Positions 32,028 to 43,024 are shown, numbered from the stretch's first letter. The stretch: DNA of 64,000 nt from Corinectria fuckeliana (GCA_019137255.1 WPDH01000075.1:62001-126000), one strand, 5' to 3'. Program-made: numbers and translations. The notes: generated by a model not told the origin, from the sequence alone.

Positions 32028-32867
32028 ATGTCGACTCAATCAACTCCGCGACCAATTCTGGACCACATCGTCATCTTGGTCCCGTACGATGACCTCTCTG
32101 CACTACCAACCCGTCTCAAGGACTCCCTCACCGTCATCGACGGGGGCGAGCACGCGGACGGTCTGACCGTCAACAAGCTCATCATCTTCCCCGACGGCAC
32201 ATACTTCGAGCTCATTGCCTTCAACAAGGGCATCGATCCCGGCCGACGGCGCAGCCACCGCTGGGGCAGCCTCGAGGAAGGCCGCATCATCGACTGGGCC
32301 TACACTCTACCAGACGAGTCCGACTTCGCCCGGGTCCAGGAAAGAGTGCGCAAGGGCGGCGCCGGAGTCGCCTACTCGGATCCCGTCGCCGGAGGACGAG
32401 TCCGACCCGACAAGGTCGTGCTGAAATGGGCCGTTGCAGCGGCACGAGACGCGGCGGGGAGGCCTGTCTGGCCGGGCGATGCCCCCTTTTGGTGTCTCGA
32501 CAGGACTGCGCGCCACCTGCGGGTGCCGTATCGGGACGACGGCGGCTTGCTTGAGCATACGAAGCATGCGTCCAGTGCTCAGGGTGTCTCCAAGGTCACG
32601 GTGCTCGTGTCCGAGAGGGATCTCTCGGTGTGGAAGCCTGTCTATGAAGCTATTCACGATACTGGCCACGGCACGGACAGCATCGAGGATGGATGGGCAT
32701 ACGACGTGCATTCCGGCTCGACCCGGGGCAGTCACCGAGTGTCACTGTCCATCTTGGAGAAGAGAGACACCAAGTCTGAGATTAGGCTGACTTTGCTGGG
32801 AACGGACCAGAGTCCAAAGACCATTGAGCTTCTCCCTGGCTTGGTCCTAGACTTCGAGGGTGCTTAG
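32028..32867 (+). CDS. Glyoxalase-like domain protein
   Basis: Intronless, 279 residues. The N-terminal half begins ILDHIVILVPYDDLSALP and continues GGEHADGLTVNKLIIFPDGTYFELIAF, the beta-alpha-beta module of glyoxalase-like (Glyoxalase_3-type) proteins. An acidic ELIAF at the metal-site position and His13 in LDHIV are candidate metal ligands. The middle contains RVRPDKVVLKWAVAA, and the second half (TVLVSERDLSVWKPVYEAI) may be a second, more divergent module. In fungi such proteins are uncharacterised and often cytosolic. No reaction is assigned. It lies next to the putative catabolic block but is divergently oriented and 840 bp away, so membership is doubtful. Confidence 0.8.
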   Translation: MSTQSTPRPILDHIVILVPYDDLSALPTRLKDSLTVIDGGEHADGLTVNKLIIFPDGTYFELIAFNKGIDPGRRRSHRWGSLEEGRIIDWAYTLPDESDFARVQERVRKGGAGVAYSDPVAGGRVRPDKVVLKWAVAAARDAAGRPVWPGDAPFWCLDRTARHLRVPYRDDGGLLEHTKHASSAQGVSKVTVLVSERDLSVWKPVYEAIHDTGHGTDSIEDGWAYDVHSGSTRGSHRVSLSILEKRDTKSEIRLTLLGTDQSPKTIELLPGLVLDFEGA

Positions 32868-33137
32868 TTCTTCCCAACACTCGAAACGGAGCAAAGCCCA
32901 CCGAGACTGTCACATCGTTTCACTCTGGATACAATACAATAGGATTGGCAATCACATTTCTGTCTTGTCTCATAAAATCCATGTCTTCTTAGGTTTGTTG
33001 TCGCATGCAATCTAAGCTGCTGCTCCCATCTGCTTCGACTTTGCCTTGACATCCTTCTTCCGAGCCGATAGCCACTTCCGCAACTCATATTTCCCAGCAC
33101 TGCCGCTCGTTGGGCGCATACAGCTCCGCATGTCTAC

Positions 33138-33971
33138 TTATCTCCCCCACAGCACAGATCTGACATACTCGAGCAGGGTCGGCTCCGGTGGGCGGGGGTA
33201 CAACACGTCATACGCATGGAGCTTGATCACTACCTCATCGTATGGTAAAGGGAACCACCTCCAGGTCTCTTTCAGCCCATCTCGGTGCATCTCAACCACG
33301 CCAGTCATCCTTCTTCCCATCTCGATATCGCGCACTCCTCTGAAGTTGTACCGCCTTAAAAGGAACTCCGGTGTAAAGAGCTCCGGTGAAGCGAGCTCTA
33401 TTGAAATGCGCCCCACTAGAGTGTCCATGGCGGCAATGCACATGGTATTTTTGTACGATATCGAAACACCATAGAACTCCCTTGGGATCGTTGGGAACCC
33501 GGCTGCCGATCCTATCCTGGACGCTATGGAGATAAATGCGCAGGTCATGCAGGGGCCTAGAAGTTCGGCGCCTGGTCTCACTATTTGCTGGTTAAAGAGT
33601 AGAGCATCCCCCGTGTTCGTCGGCATGTTTGACCCGTAGCAGGCGTGGCCGCACGAATGCTGCCAAGAGACTTGGCAAAGAGGGCAGAATGTACGTCCAT
33701 AGTTTGGTTCTTCGATGCTCTTCTGCAAACATTCTCTTCCAAAAATGTGTCCGCAAGGGGCTATCGTTGACGCATCGGGCACAAGCTTTTCGGGGCTGTC
33801 CTTGACGATCATCGGCTCCCGGCATACAATACAGTCATGTTCCAATCGGCTATAGGCCGTCGGATCCTGACGGATAGTGCTCAGCAGATCCGGCCAGTAT
33901 GTCGATTTGATCGGATCACGGTCAGCGGGACTAGCAGCGACAACGGGTTCTTCGTCGTGAGAAGGATCCAT
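33138..33971 (-). CDS. RING-like zinc-finger protein with one zinc ligand missing
   Basis: 277 residues, intronless. A RING-type finger occupies about residues 47-99: Cys47-x2-Cys50, then Cys73-x-His75, Cys81, and Cys96-x2-Cys99. The ligand expected at position 78 (the C in CGHIFCxxC) is Gly, giving CGHIFGREC. A second Cys/His group follows (HSCGHAC, 106-111), then a CMTC pair, and a ~130-residue C-terminal part without a recognised domain. Intact RING proteins act as E3 ubiquitin ligases, but with this substitution E2-binding and zinc stability are uncertain. The upstream FW/YWPDLL motif, the post-RING cysteines and the CxxC spacing resemble the protein at 41728, suggesting they are paralogues. 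The start at 33971 is the first ATG in this frame. Confidence 0.8.
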   Translation of the reverse strand: MDPSHDEEPVVAASPADRDPIKSTYWPDLLSTIRQDPTAYSRLEHDCIVCREPMIVKDSPEKLVPDASTIAPCGHIFGRECLQKSIEEPNYGRTFCPLCQVSWQHSCGHACYGSNMPTNTGDALLFNQQIVRPGAELLGPCMTCAFISIASRIGSAAGFPTIPREFYGVSISYKNTMCIAAMDTLVGRISIELASPELFTPEFLLRRYNFRGVRDIEMGRRMTGVVEMHRDGLKETWRWFPLPYDEVVIKLHAYDVLYPRPPEPTLLEYVRSVLWGR

Positions 33972-36900
33972 TCTTGTCTATGATCACCGTTCGTTGACGG
34001 GGTGTTGTGCGGCGATGGACCCTCGGAGTGAGCAGGATTGTTGACGAAGGTGGTTGAGTGAGTGTCTGAAGAGATTGGACTTTCGACGTCGCACCGACAT
34101 GATTTATACCCGTGTCGTGGTAGTGGGCAATCTTTAGCCAAGCCTTCAGCCAAGCCGTTCAGAGATTGTAGCTCACTTACTATCTTGTCCTTATATCCTC
34201 CGGCCATTGTACCTGAACTTCCTATGATACAGCGTCACGGCCTTGGCACTTCGAATAAGAACTTAGAACGGGACTTATACACCGCCGGACAAAGAACCAC
34301 ACATGGCTTTTATGTCTATAGAATAATATTTGGTGGTGAACTGAGTGGAACACGGCCTATTCTTTTTCCATTGTTGCTTCGGACAATGAAACTTCCTTTC
34401 TGTACGTCCAACTCTCCGGATTCACCATTAGCGTCACTTAACGGAGGCAGCACTCTATTAGTAACGCTTTTACTTCAAGCCAACGGAGAAGATTTCGATA
34501 AAGTTGTCTCGTAGTGAATTCTATCCCCAGCAAGGAACTGACCTACCTTAGCTTGGCCATTTTCTCCATCAACGACGGCGTCCTTGCCTCTGTGGCCATG
34601 TGCTCTCCACTTCTCATCGCTTCTATCGGCACGGGCCTGGGCACCCAGAACGTCAGACTTGTTGCCCAAGTCACCGTCTCCGTAGCCGCTGGTGAACCCC
34701 GCTGAGAACAGCCTGGAAGACACCTCTACAGACAGTTAGACTGCTTGAGCGCAAATCTAAAGATTTCTTACAGAGATTAGTGCGAGCATGCATCAGGAAG
34801 AGTAGCGATCAATAAGAGGCACCATTGGGGTCAACCATTGGCTTTAGATCTACTACTTGTATTATTTGTTACTTGGTTTTATAAGCCTTCCTTGATATCT
34901 TCTACTATTTGTATAGTTTTTCATGTTTCCAGCTGTCATGTAGCACATCAAAACATGTCGATTCATTCTACTACTTTAACCTGGGTCTGTTTCTTCTTCA
35001 TACTTCAAACTAAACTCTGAGCTGGATATAACTCTACAGCTGTGGCTTCTAAAGGAACAGTTTCTAAAGCAGAAGTAACCCATATACTCATTATTTCTTT
35101 GAGGTGCCGGTCCTATGAGCGCCAACTTTTACATTCATCGTCCGGCTTCCGCTATGACAACATTACTGATCGGAGGCATTGTGAAGACTTCTACTAAAAA
35201 GCGTAAAAGATACTAGACTACTCTCCAGACTAAGATATGGGGAGTTGTCTTACATGACTAACTAGATTTTCTGGTATCTACTCTCACTCCGCTTCTGTGT
35301 CAACTTACGTGAAGGAGAGGATGAATCGTTGCCTCTCTTATCTTTCATTCTAACTTGGTCTTGAATTTAATTTGACGCAGCGCCTATCTCCTTAGACTGG
35401 ACGCAGCAGTTTTCCTAACAGCAGCTCAATTGTCAATCGGAGGAGTTGTTGGCGAGTCCCAGGAGTGAACGATTAGATAAGATCAGATAACAAGCATTTG
35501 CTGCCGCCCCAGGCTTCTTTTCGGACAATTTGTGAAAATGATGCCATGTTAGCAGAGCGACTAAACGATTGAGATTGAGACTAAGATAATCACACTCTAT
35601 ATGCATGGCATAATTTGTTCTCCTATGTTGGATATAAAGATACAAGCAAGGGGGTAGTATAAACTTACAATTTCTCAGAATTCTACCTGCCAGTCATTTG
35701 ACTAGATAAAAGCACACTTCTTACTGTTTGAAAGAAGGTGAATTCAGAATGAAGCGAGTAGAGGTCTCTAAAGTTTTAGAGGAGCTCCATACGAAGTAAG
35801 TATTGCATTTTCCAGTCATAGCAAAATGTAATACGCACTACGCTGATGCTAAGTGCTAAATTGACCTAAATGCTGAATGTGACAGTAAGCATATAGTATA
35901 GGATAATAGCATGCTTAAAGAGAGATGACAAATGACTTTATAGAAACTGTCTTCGCTCTACCGGCTTGGGTTAGTCCCCCCATCTACCTGATTTCAGCGA
36001 GAGAAATAACACAAACCCGAAACGAGAACGGTTTGTTCCATTCCTTGTTCAATGCTGGGATGCAAAGAGGTATGCACTAGTGGCTAAGCAGCTGCTTGCG
36101 TATGTTTGCCGAGCAATTAGGGAGGAAAAATAAGGTCTTGTACCATTTAAGCTCAAAAGGCAATGAACTGAGGTTCATGATGTGTTAATGGGTAATGCTA
36201 ATAATGTATCTGCTTGGGAAGGGCAGGTAACTTCACGCCCAAGCCGTCCGGAAGTATCCCCTTTTCCCGACATTCTTATTTTGGTCTGATATTAGGACTG
36301 ACGCACAGGTTTACAGTCGGGGGAGGTGGGCCGGCAGTTCAATCCCACGCAGTTCACCTTACAACTCCGAGCCTACAGAATGGCTGCAAGTTTCAGCACC
36401 GGTACAACTATGACGCTTATTTCAAGAGCTCGATAATCAAGACTAGCAGTAAAGCCACGACCGCAGGCCTGGATGAGTGGGTTAGATCAAGACCGATACG
36501 GAATGGGAAGAGCTATTGTAGCTACAAACGTACTGAGACTTGGCATTGATATTCCCAATGTCTGAGCAGTCAAGTGCCTTAAGATGCCATTCAATATGGC
36601 ACTCTACACACAGTACACAGTAGAGTGGGCGTATGGGCGAGATGGGGATCGGAGCAAGGCGCTTGTAATCCAGGCAGAAACAGAAGGGCAAAAGCTGAGG
36701 CAAGGGGGGTTATCAATAAATGATCCCGTCAGCCGGAAAGTATGCCTACGAGAAATGTTGAACCTTGTAATGGATGAGCGAGAGAGCCGCAGCGGGCGTG
36801 CAGAAGGCGAGGAGTTTTGCGATCTCGTTGTTGTCAGTCCCATAGGTTATACATTGCGCTTCGATGAGACAGCCGATCTATGAAGTGAGAGTCTTCTCTT

Positions 36901-37221
36901 GGGGTTGCAGAAAGGCGGGCGTTTGACGAGCTTGGGAAGTCAGAAAGTCTTATCTGGTTATTGGGTTCAGTAAAGCAGCGGATGAAGCTTTACGCAGTAG
37001 CAACCTAAATAAGAAGGAAAGGAAGCGAATGATTCCTCCCTTCAATACTGCCCGGCCGCGACGAGACTTTATACGCACAACATTGTCAAGCCAAATGACT
37101 CAAAGTACGTCTTGTAAGCCATTCACCAACCAGTGCTCACAGGAGGGAGCCAAATAGTACCGCAGTCTGGACCTCATCCAAGATATCGCTTTTTGTGATT
37201 CCATTTCCACACCGGGGGACT
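33972..37221. other. AT-rich, gene-poor island
   Basis: From about 34700 to 36200 the sequence is visibly AT-rich; the 60 bases from 34861 hold only 15 G or C. This contrasts with GC-rich surroundings. There is no long ORF. The right part contains a decayed helicase fragment. Such islands in ascomycetes usually come from transposons degraded by repeat-induced point mutation; that origin is inferred here. Confidence 0.6.
36310..36700 (+). pseudogene. Fragment of a decayed RecQ-like/transposon-associated DNA helicase
   Basis: The frame through 36506-36562 reads GRAIVATNVLRLGIDIPNV, closely resembling helicase motif V of RecQ-type enzymes (VATN-LGLGIDIPNV-R). The next codon is TGA (36563-36565) where Arg is expected, consistent with C-to-T change of CGA. 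Beyond it the same frame continues with LYTQYTVEWAYGRDGDRSKA, resembling the following motif VI (DYAQESGRAGRDGQxS). Upstream, near 36330, GRQFNPTQFTLQLRAYRMA is readable in the same region. No start, upstream ATPase motifs or intact frame remain. Such helicase relics occur in fungal repeats and subtelomeres; the exact family cannot be settled. Confidence 0.6.
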
Positions 37222-39159
37222 TCACTTCTGAGCCGCAGCCTTGACCTCTTCCTCTCCCTTCCTCCTCTCCTCTGCGATAATTTCCTCAACTGTCTTGGTA
37301 CTTACTCCGTTCCCAAAGTACCTCTCGGACAGCTCAACGCATCGGAGGTTGGCCGATAGTTTGTTCATTGTCTCCATCCACTCCTCGGTCTCGTCACTGT
37401 CAAACACGATGCCACCACCTGCCTGCATGTATGCGACGCCGTCCTTGACGAGCATGGTTCGAATTGCGATACAAGTGTCCATCGGGCCCTCGTCGACGAA
37501 TATCCGATTTGCGGGGTCGACCTTCTTCGAATCGTCCACCCTCACAATGTCGTATCCGAACCAGCCAACAGCGCCCGCGTAGATGCCACGCTTTTCCTGC
37601 TCCAAGTCGTAAATCAACTCCATAGCACGGATCTTGGGCGCGCCCGAGACGGTTCCAGCGGGGAAGATGGATCGCAGAGCATCCCAGCGCGTGCACTCAG
37701 GACGCAGCACTCCAGACACCTCTGAGGTCAAGTGTTGCACATGAGAGAAACGATCAATCCTCATCAGACTGTCGACTTTAACGGTATTCGGGTGGCAGAC
37801 GCGGTTGACGTCGTTACGGGCAAGGTCGACCAGCATGACGTGCTCGGCGCGGTCTTTCTTCGAAGCCTTAAGCTGGGCCGCAAGCTCTTCATCCTCGGCG
37901 GCGTTACGTCCACGATGAATCGTACCGGCGATGGCGTGGTTGACAATGCGGGGCCGTGAACGAGCTTCTGCCGCGCTATAGCCAAATCGAGGGTCCATAG
38001 GAAGAGGGGCGTAACCGTCCGTCTTCATAAGACACTCTGGTGAGGCACCGACAATGTAGAAATCGGCACATGACAGGAAGAAGACGTATGGCGAGGGGTT
38101 CAGCGTTCGAAGGGTCCTGTAAATATTGAACGGGTGGAGGTTGGTGCTTCGAGAGAAGCGTTGAGAAGGCACGGCTTGGATGATGTCTCCCTTGACGATA
38201 TACTCCTTGAGCTTGGTGACAAAGGTCTCATATCCCCGACGTCCGACGTTTGAAGAATACTGGAGATCGGAGCTTGACTGTGTGCTAAGCGTCTGTTTAG
38301 GGAGAGGGGTCTCTGGCTGTTGAATTAGATCCAGTGTGTTTCGAAGGGTGGCGCAAGCCTCGTCGTAGGCTGGCTGGAAGTCGTCGGAAGGGTTTTCGGG
38401 GAGGACCATGTGCGTGACGATGGTCATCGTAGAGCGGAAGTGGTCGAGGGCAACGATCGTATCGAATAGCATGAAGAGGGCTTCGGGGATTTGGAGGTTG
38501 TCCTTGAGTGCGCGTTCCGTCTTGGGCTCGAAGTACTTGATGCAGTCATAGGAGACATAACCAACGCCTCCGCCTGAGAGCTTGGGGAGTCGGAGCGAGG
38601 GCATGTCAAGGACCTTGTGCTGGGCAAGTTCGGCCTCGAGGGTACGGAGGGGGTCTCCGGTGTGATCATAGCCGGGACCAGTCTTTAAAACCTTCTTGGG
38701 ATCTGTCGAATGGTCAGAGGTTAGGGACAGACACCCGCTGACTGTGTCGGTGCTAGTGGCAGAAGCTTACTTGCGCCAATGAAGCTGTATCGTCCGACGG
38801 TTTCGCTACTACCAGTAGCACTTTCGAGGAGAAATGAGTATTCGGCCGTGGCACTGCACGCGATGAGTCAGAGTCGGTCCCAAGACGGTCGAGCGACGCA
38901 ACGGGGCATTACCCGGACGAGAGCTTGAGGTATATGGCGGAGGGCGTCAACAGATCAGCGGGGTGGGAGGCGCAAACGGGGAGGAGGGTTGGACGGTTGG
39001 TGTCGTCCCAGGCCTGGCTGAGGGCATCGCGAGCTTCGGCGACGGATGGCCGTATATCGAGCTGGAGGTTGTGAAAGAGTTGCAAGTCAGTCGCATTCGC
39101 ACTCGCGGAGCCAACATGTGAGTCAGTCGGAGACGGCATACCTGGTCTGAGCCGTTCAT
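37222..39159 (-). CDS. TRP2: Anthranilate synthase component I
   Basis: First enzyme of tryptophan synthesis: chorismate plus ammonia (from the glutaminase partner) to anthranilate; cytosolic. Exons are 39159-39142, 39061-38913, 38853-38771 and 38702-37222, giving 576 residues, with a first coding exon of only six codons. The N-domain carries PTLLPV and the LLES tryptophan-feedback motif in EYSFLLESATGS. The chorismate-binding domain has QAVPSQRFSR, PSPYVFFL, GASPECLM, AGTIHRGR, DLARNDVNRV, FPAGTVSGAPKIRAMELI, and AGGGIVFDSDETEEW. All catalytic blocks are intact, so a functional gene is expected. The splice that joins FIGA to NPKKVLKTG restores the conserved frame exactly. Confidence 0.96.
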
Positions 39160-40228
39160 CTTTGCAGAGCCGTGGGGAAGTATGACGCTTTGTTTGATGC
39201 AAGGTCGGGAAGAGGGAGGAGGCGGACAAAGACCAAGTCAATCGGTGAGTAATCGGCCCAGTTGGGGATTTCTGCTGCTGCCAATTGTCAATTGAGGTCG
39301 GTGAGTGATCAATAAGAAAAGGGAATGGTGGATGGTGGGGGCGGGGCCGAATAGCCCGGAAATACGAAATTTGTGTGCTATAGGGTAGCTGAGTGACATA
39401 ACGAAGATGCAAATAGCGCTGTTAGGAATCGAACCTAGAATAACTTCTGTTATGTACCCACTAGATCAAGGGTAGTCGGATTTGAAGTTGAACAAGTACT
39501 GCAAGATGGAGGAGGATGTCAATAGCTCGATGTGGTATTATTTTTGTTTAGTCAAGGGGTATACTTCTCTTCTCTCTAATCAATGAGGTTTAGGGTGGAA
39601 GAGGTGGGTAGGTTCACATCCAGTAACCTCATAACATCAGGAATGCACCCAGCATCATGAGCAAGATAGAACGAGAGGCTGATAGACATCCCGACAAAGA
39701 TTCCCAAGCATATCTCGTTGCCTCAATCTATTTATCTCAAGATTCTGGAGCACCAATCAGCTTCTTTGGAGAATTGGAGGCTAGGAAGTAAATGCATGTC
39801 AGACTGTACTTGACTTTCATGTGTCTACACAGCTAACGAAATGGTTACTTGACAGTCACCGTGAATAAACATTACCGTGAAGAAGGAAATCTCTCGTCTC
39901 TTTACTATAGTTCCAAGTCATATCCCATTGAATGCAGTATACAGATGCCCCGTCAACATGAACCCTTGATGTTGGCGAAACGCAGCAGCCTGACATGTGA
40001 GGCATCAACAAGCTCGGTTTAAGCTCAGGTGCCTGCATGCGGCGACTCTACGCGCGATCCTACCGCCGCAACCACCCCATCCACCTCCGGCCTCACCACA
40101 GCTCTCCGCCCACGCTCCGCCTCCCGTCCACTCGTTTGATCGCGCCTCTTTCATTCCCTCCATTTAATTGAAGCTCCGCGCCCCAAGGCGCCTCCTTCCA
40201 GCCTCAACCCGCCCGCGCCCATCTAATT
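39160..40228. other. Intergenic region between divergent genes
   Basis: About 1.07 kb between TRP2 (minus) and the BTB gene (plus). Apart from a tRNA-like relic and AT-rich sequence around 39520-39900, I see no gene. Confidence 0.6.
39417..39475 (-). pseudogene. tRNA-like relic with pol III A and B boxes
   Basis: On the minus strand a perfect B box GGTTCGATTCC (plus 39425-39435) lies downstream of an A-box-like TGATCTAGTGG (plus 39458-39468, one mismatch), with normal tRNA spacing. The T arm is nearly paired, but the acceptor ends do not pair and the anticodon stem closes on a four-base loop. I therefore call it a degenerate tRNA or a tRNA-derived repeat, not a working gene. Confidence 0.35.
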
Positions 40229-41225
40229 ATGCCGAACATGGGAGACGACCAGGTCCACGAAAACATCCCCGACGAGTCAGCCACCGACGCCGGCGCCGAC
40301 GTCGAGATGGCGGAGTCAACCCAGCTCACGCAGGCCGGCGACGCGGGCGATGATGTCGCCACGGAGCAGGTTGTCGAGACGGAAACCGCCGAACCGCGCG
40401 TCACCTTTGCCAGCTACCTCATGAGCCCCGTCGTCACCCTGCTGGTTGGATCCGACGGCACCAACTCGGCAGTCCTCACGGCGCATCAAGCCCTGCTGAC
40501 CCAGAGCCCCTACTTCCGCGACATCTGTGACGCCTTTGTCGCGGACGGCAGCGTTCGTTGTCCCTCCTGGCGCGCGCGCGCGCAGCTCGCGACCTCGTTG
40601 TCCGCGCCCCCGCTAACATCGTTTCACAGCCGCGCCAGATCGAGCTTACAGACTTCGACGTCGATGCCGTCGGCTGCTTCCTCGAGTACCTGTACACCGG
40701 CGAATACTTCCCCAAGAAGCTCCCCGGCCAGCGGGTCCTCGAAAACGATCCCACAGTCCCCTCGGTCGACGACAGCGGTGATCAGCTGCTCAAGCACGCG
40801 CGAGTTTACACATTGGCCGAGAAGTTTGGTATGACCGGGCTGAAGACGCTTGCAAGCTCTAAGATCCACTGCGTCAACTCGACCGCTAAGGGCGAGATCT
40901 CCTACGCGCGCTACGTGTACGCCTACACCAGCACCGACGACACTGTCATTCGCGCACCCGTTGCCAGCTTCTGGGCGACGCGCTCGCACACCCTGCGCGC
41001 CGAGGCGGAAGACGAGTTCAAGTCGCTGTGCTTGGAGCACCCCCAGTTCGGATACGATGTTCTTAGTACGTGTTCTCTCCCCAATGAGACGTCGTGTGCT
41101 GCTAACAATGACCAGCTCGCGTCTTGGACGACAAGCTCAAGCGGGAGCGCACGGAGAAGATGCACCCCGCGTCAAGCAGCTATCGCAAGCGTGCTCGCCA
41201 CAGCAGCGGCGCACGGGAGGCTTAA
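40229..41225 (+). CDS. BTB/POZ domain protein
   Basis: Exons are 40229-40552, 40630-41065 and 41116-41225, with introns of 77 nt (weak donor GTTCGT, acceptor CACAG) and 50 nt (GTACGT, CTAAC branch, CCAG), giving 289 residues. An acidic N-tail of ~55 residues precedes a BTB fold at about 65-160: VTLLVGSDGTNSAVLTAHQA, LLTQSPYFRDICDAF, then, after the splice, IELTDFDVDAVGCFLEYLYT. The C-terminus ends in a basic KRERTEKM...YRKRARH stretch that could be a nuclear signal. BTB domains mediate dimerisation and often act as Cullin-3 adaptors. No Kelch or zinc-finger partner domain is present, so the role is unknown. ATG 40238 is an alternative start. Confidence 0.85.
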
Positions 41226-41727
41226 CATGGGACATTTATGGAAGGCCGTGGGTAGTATTGGATCGACCAGGCGACCGGCTTGTCGTCACGTTTTATATTT
41301 CGTGGCGCGGAGGTGCAATATTTGGGGGCAATTTGCATGTTGGTGCGTAAGAAAATCAGTTTCAAGCCAAAAATTTACATAGCAGATTGGGGAATTTGGG
41401 AATTCGGAACTTGAGCTGGCTGAACATGATCGTGAGTGCGGGTGCTTGTTCTGGAGCCTTCGCTAGACAACAGACATTGCGCCGGTGTCCTCGCATTGTT
41501 GGTTGTTTAGGGAGTGTTTTCTCCTGGCTCAAAGACTATGCTACAACGTGAAGGTTGTATATAGGGGCGCCGTTCGACCCATTATTGATGGTACCACAAG
41601 ACAACTTACCCGACGAAGAAATCACGTCGAGGGCTCCAAGGAAAGACCTTTTAACAAGTCGACTGACCAATATCAACATCACATCAACAGGTGATTTAAT
41701 CCCCGACGGACGCACTGAACAGACATC
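41226..41727. other. Short intergenic region
   Basis: About 500 bp between two plus-strand genes. It contains the promoter of the RING gene; no other feature is recognised. Confidence 0.6.
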
Positions 41728-42747
41728 ATGACTCAGATCATGACTCAGAGGAGCAGCGATCTTCTACCGCAGGTTTCGGCTGCTCATGCTCCGATTTTCC
41801 ACTTGTCGGAGAAGGAACCAGAGCGCGACGAGTTGGCACAATGGGCTTTCGAAGACGAAGGTAGTGCAGAACAGCCTCCTGCAGAGCAGTGGTCCTCGGC
41901 TGAGTCCTCCCCAGGGCAGACTCCATTGGCGGAGTGTCCCGAAGGGCAACCCGTCTTGGGAGAGGAGTCGTCCTCAGGTAACTCATGCAAGCCCGCCCCA
42001 ACAGAGCCTCCCCAACAAGAGTCCTTCTGGCCGAACCTGCGCCGCTATATCCTCGGACAGGCAGAGGGTGAGCGCCCGCTTCGAGGCTCGTGCCCCATCT
42101 GCCTGCAAGACGTCAGCATCGCGGGCATCCCGGAGGACGAGGGAGCCAAACGCAGGGACTGCCGCATTGCGCCTTGCGGTCACATCTTCTGCAGACGCTG
42201 CCTCAGGACGACCCTCGCGGCACAGACCGCACACGCGGCCCGAACGTGTCCCGTGTGCCGGCTGCAGCTGTCCTGCCGGCAGTGCGGCACGATTACGAAG
42301 CTGGTCACGGCACCGCAAGACCCGAGCTGCTGCTCGTCGTCGTCCTCACCCAGCCCTGACCCGGACGACGACGACGACAGCAGCAGCAGCAGCGACGTCC
42401 CCACCGCCGCCTCCGCAGTCTCCGCCGTGCCGCCGACGATCCCCGAGGGCGCGCGGTACGAGCCCCTCTGCCAGCGGTGCGTGTCGCGGCGGCGGTGGCG
42501 GGAGCGGCTGTCGAGCGGGCGGTGGCCCGGCGAGTCGGCGCACGTCGAGGCGGGCTTCGTGCTGTTCCTGTTCTCGACGCTGGACGCGCTGGAGGACGCG
42601 CGCCGGGCGAGCAGCGCCGAGGCCGTGGCCGCCGTGTTCCAGACGGTGCTGGACGACGAGTTCGAGTGGCTGACCCGGGACCGGGAGAGGTTTATTGCGG
42701 AGGAGACGCGGCGGGGGCGGGCGGCGGGGGCCAACTCCTGGTTCTAG
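41728..42747 (+). CDS. RING-finger protein, putative E3 ubiquitin ligase
   Basis: Intronless, 339 residues. A complete C3HC4 RING spans residues 122-177: Cys122-x2-Cys125, Cys150-x-His152-x2-Cys155-x2-Cys158, Cys174-x2-Cys177. The text CGHIFCRRCLR matches the E2-binding loop. A further cysteine pair follows at 183/186 (LSCRQCGTIT), then an Asp/Ser low-complexity stretch (about 200-230) and a CQRC pair near 253. The N-terminal 100 residues are acidic and Glu/Ser/Pro-rich. The C-terminal helix-rich part (about 275-335) has no known domain. Layout and flanking motifs (FWPNL before the RING, extra Cys pairs after it) parallel the RING-like protein at 33138, which lacks one ligand. The ATG at 41728 is followed by an in-frame second ATG at residue 5. 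Confidence 0.82.
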   Translation: MTQIMTQRSSDLLPQVSAAHAPIFHLSEKEPERDELAQWAFEDEGSAEQPPAEQWSSAESSPGQTPLAECPEGQPVLGEESSSGNSCKPAPTEPPQQESFWPNLRRYILGQAEGERPLRGSCPICLQDVSIAGIPEDEGAKRRDCRIAPCGHIFCRRCLRTTLAAQTAHAARTCPVCRLQLSCRQCGTITKLVTAPQDPSCCSSSSSPSPDPDDDDDSSSSSDVPTAASAVSAVPPTIPEGARYEPLCQRCVSRRRWRERLSSGRWPGESAHVEAGFVLFLFSTLDALEDARRASSAEAVAAVFQTVLDDEFEWLTRDRERFIAEETRRGRAAGANSWF

Positions 42748-42992
42748 CGTGATGAGGCTTGCGACGAGCTGCGAGGGGGATGCTGTTTGCATTCGTTCTA
42801 GACTTGAATGGCGTGGGATTTCTGGGTTGCTAGCGTTCCTTGTTCTAGCTTTCCATTGTTCATTCTAGCGCACCGCCAGCCAGTGGACCGGGTGGGTTGA
42901 CTAGGTACCTATCTAAGTGCTAAGGTAGGCACCTACAGTACTTCGTACGGTGCACTGCGAAAGGGACCAAAGATGGCGCGCTGAGGTGCGGC

Positions 42993-42997
<5 letters not shown>

Positions 42998-43024
<27 letters not shown>

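Noticed and set aside
36310..36360. TTCAATCCC near a GGGG stretch considered as a tRNA B box
   Set aside because: It lies within readable helicase-relic sequence and no A box or T arm is found at the right distance.
41786..42673. 295-codon alternative frame over the RING gene
   Set aside because: Arg/Ala/Pro-rich shadow frame of the RING protein; the other frame has the zinc-ligand spacing.
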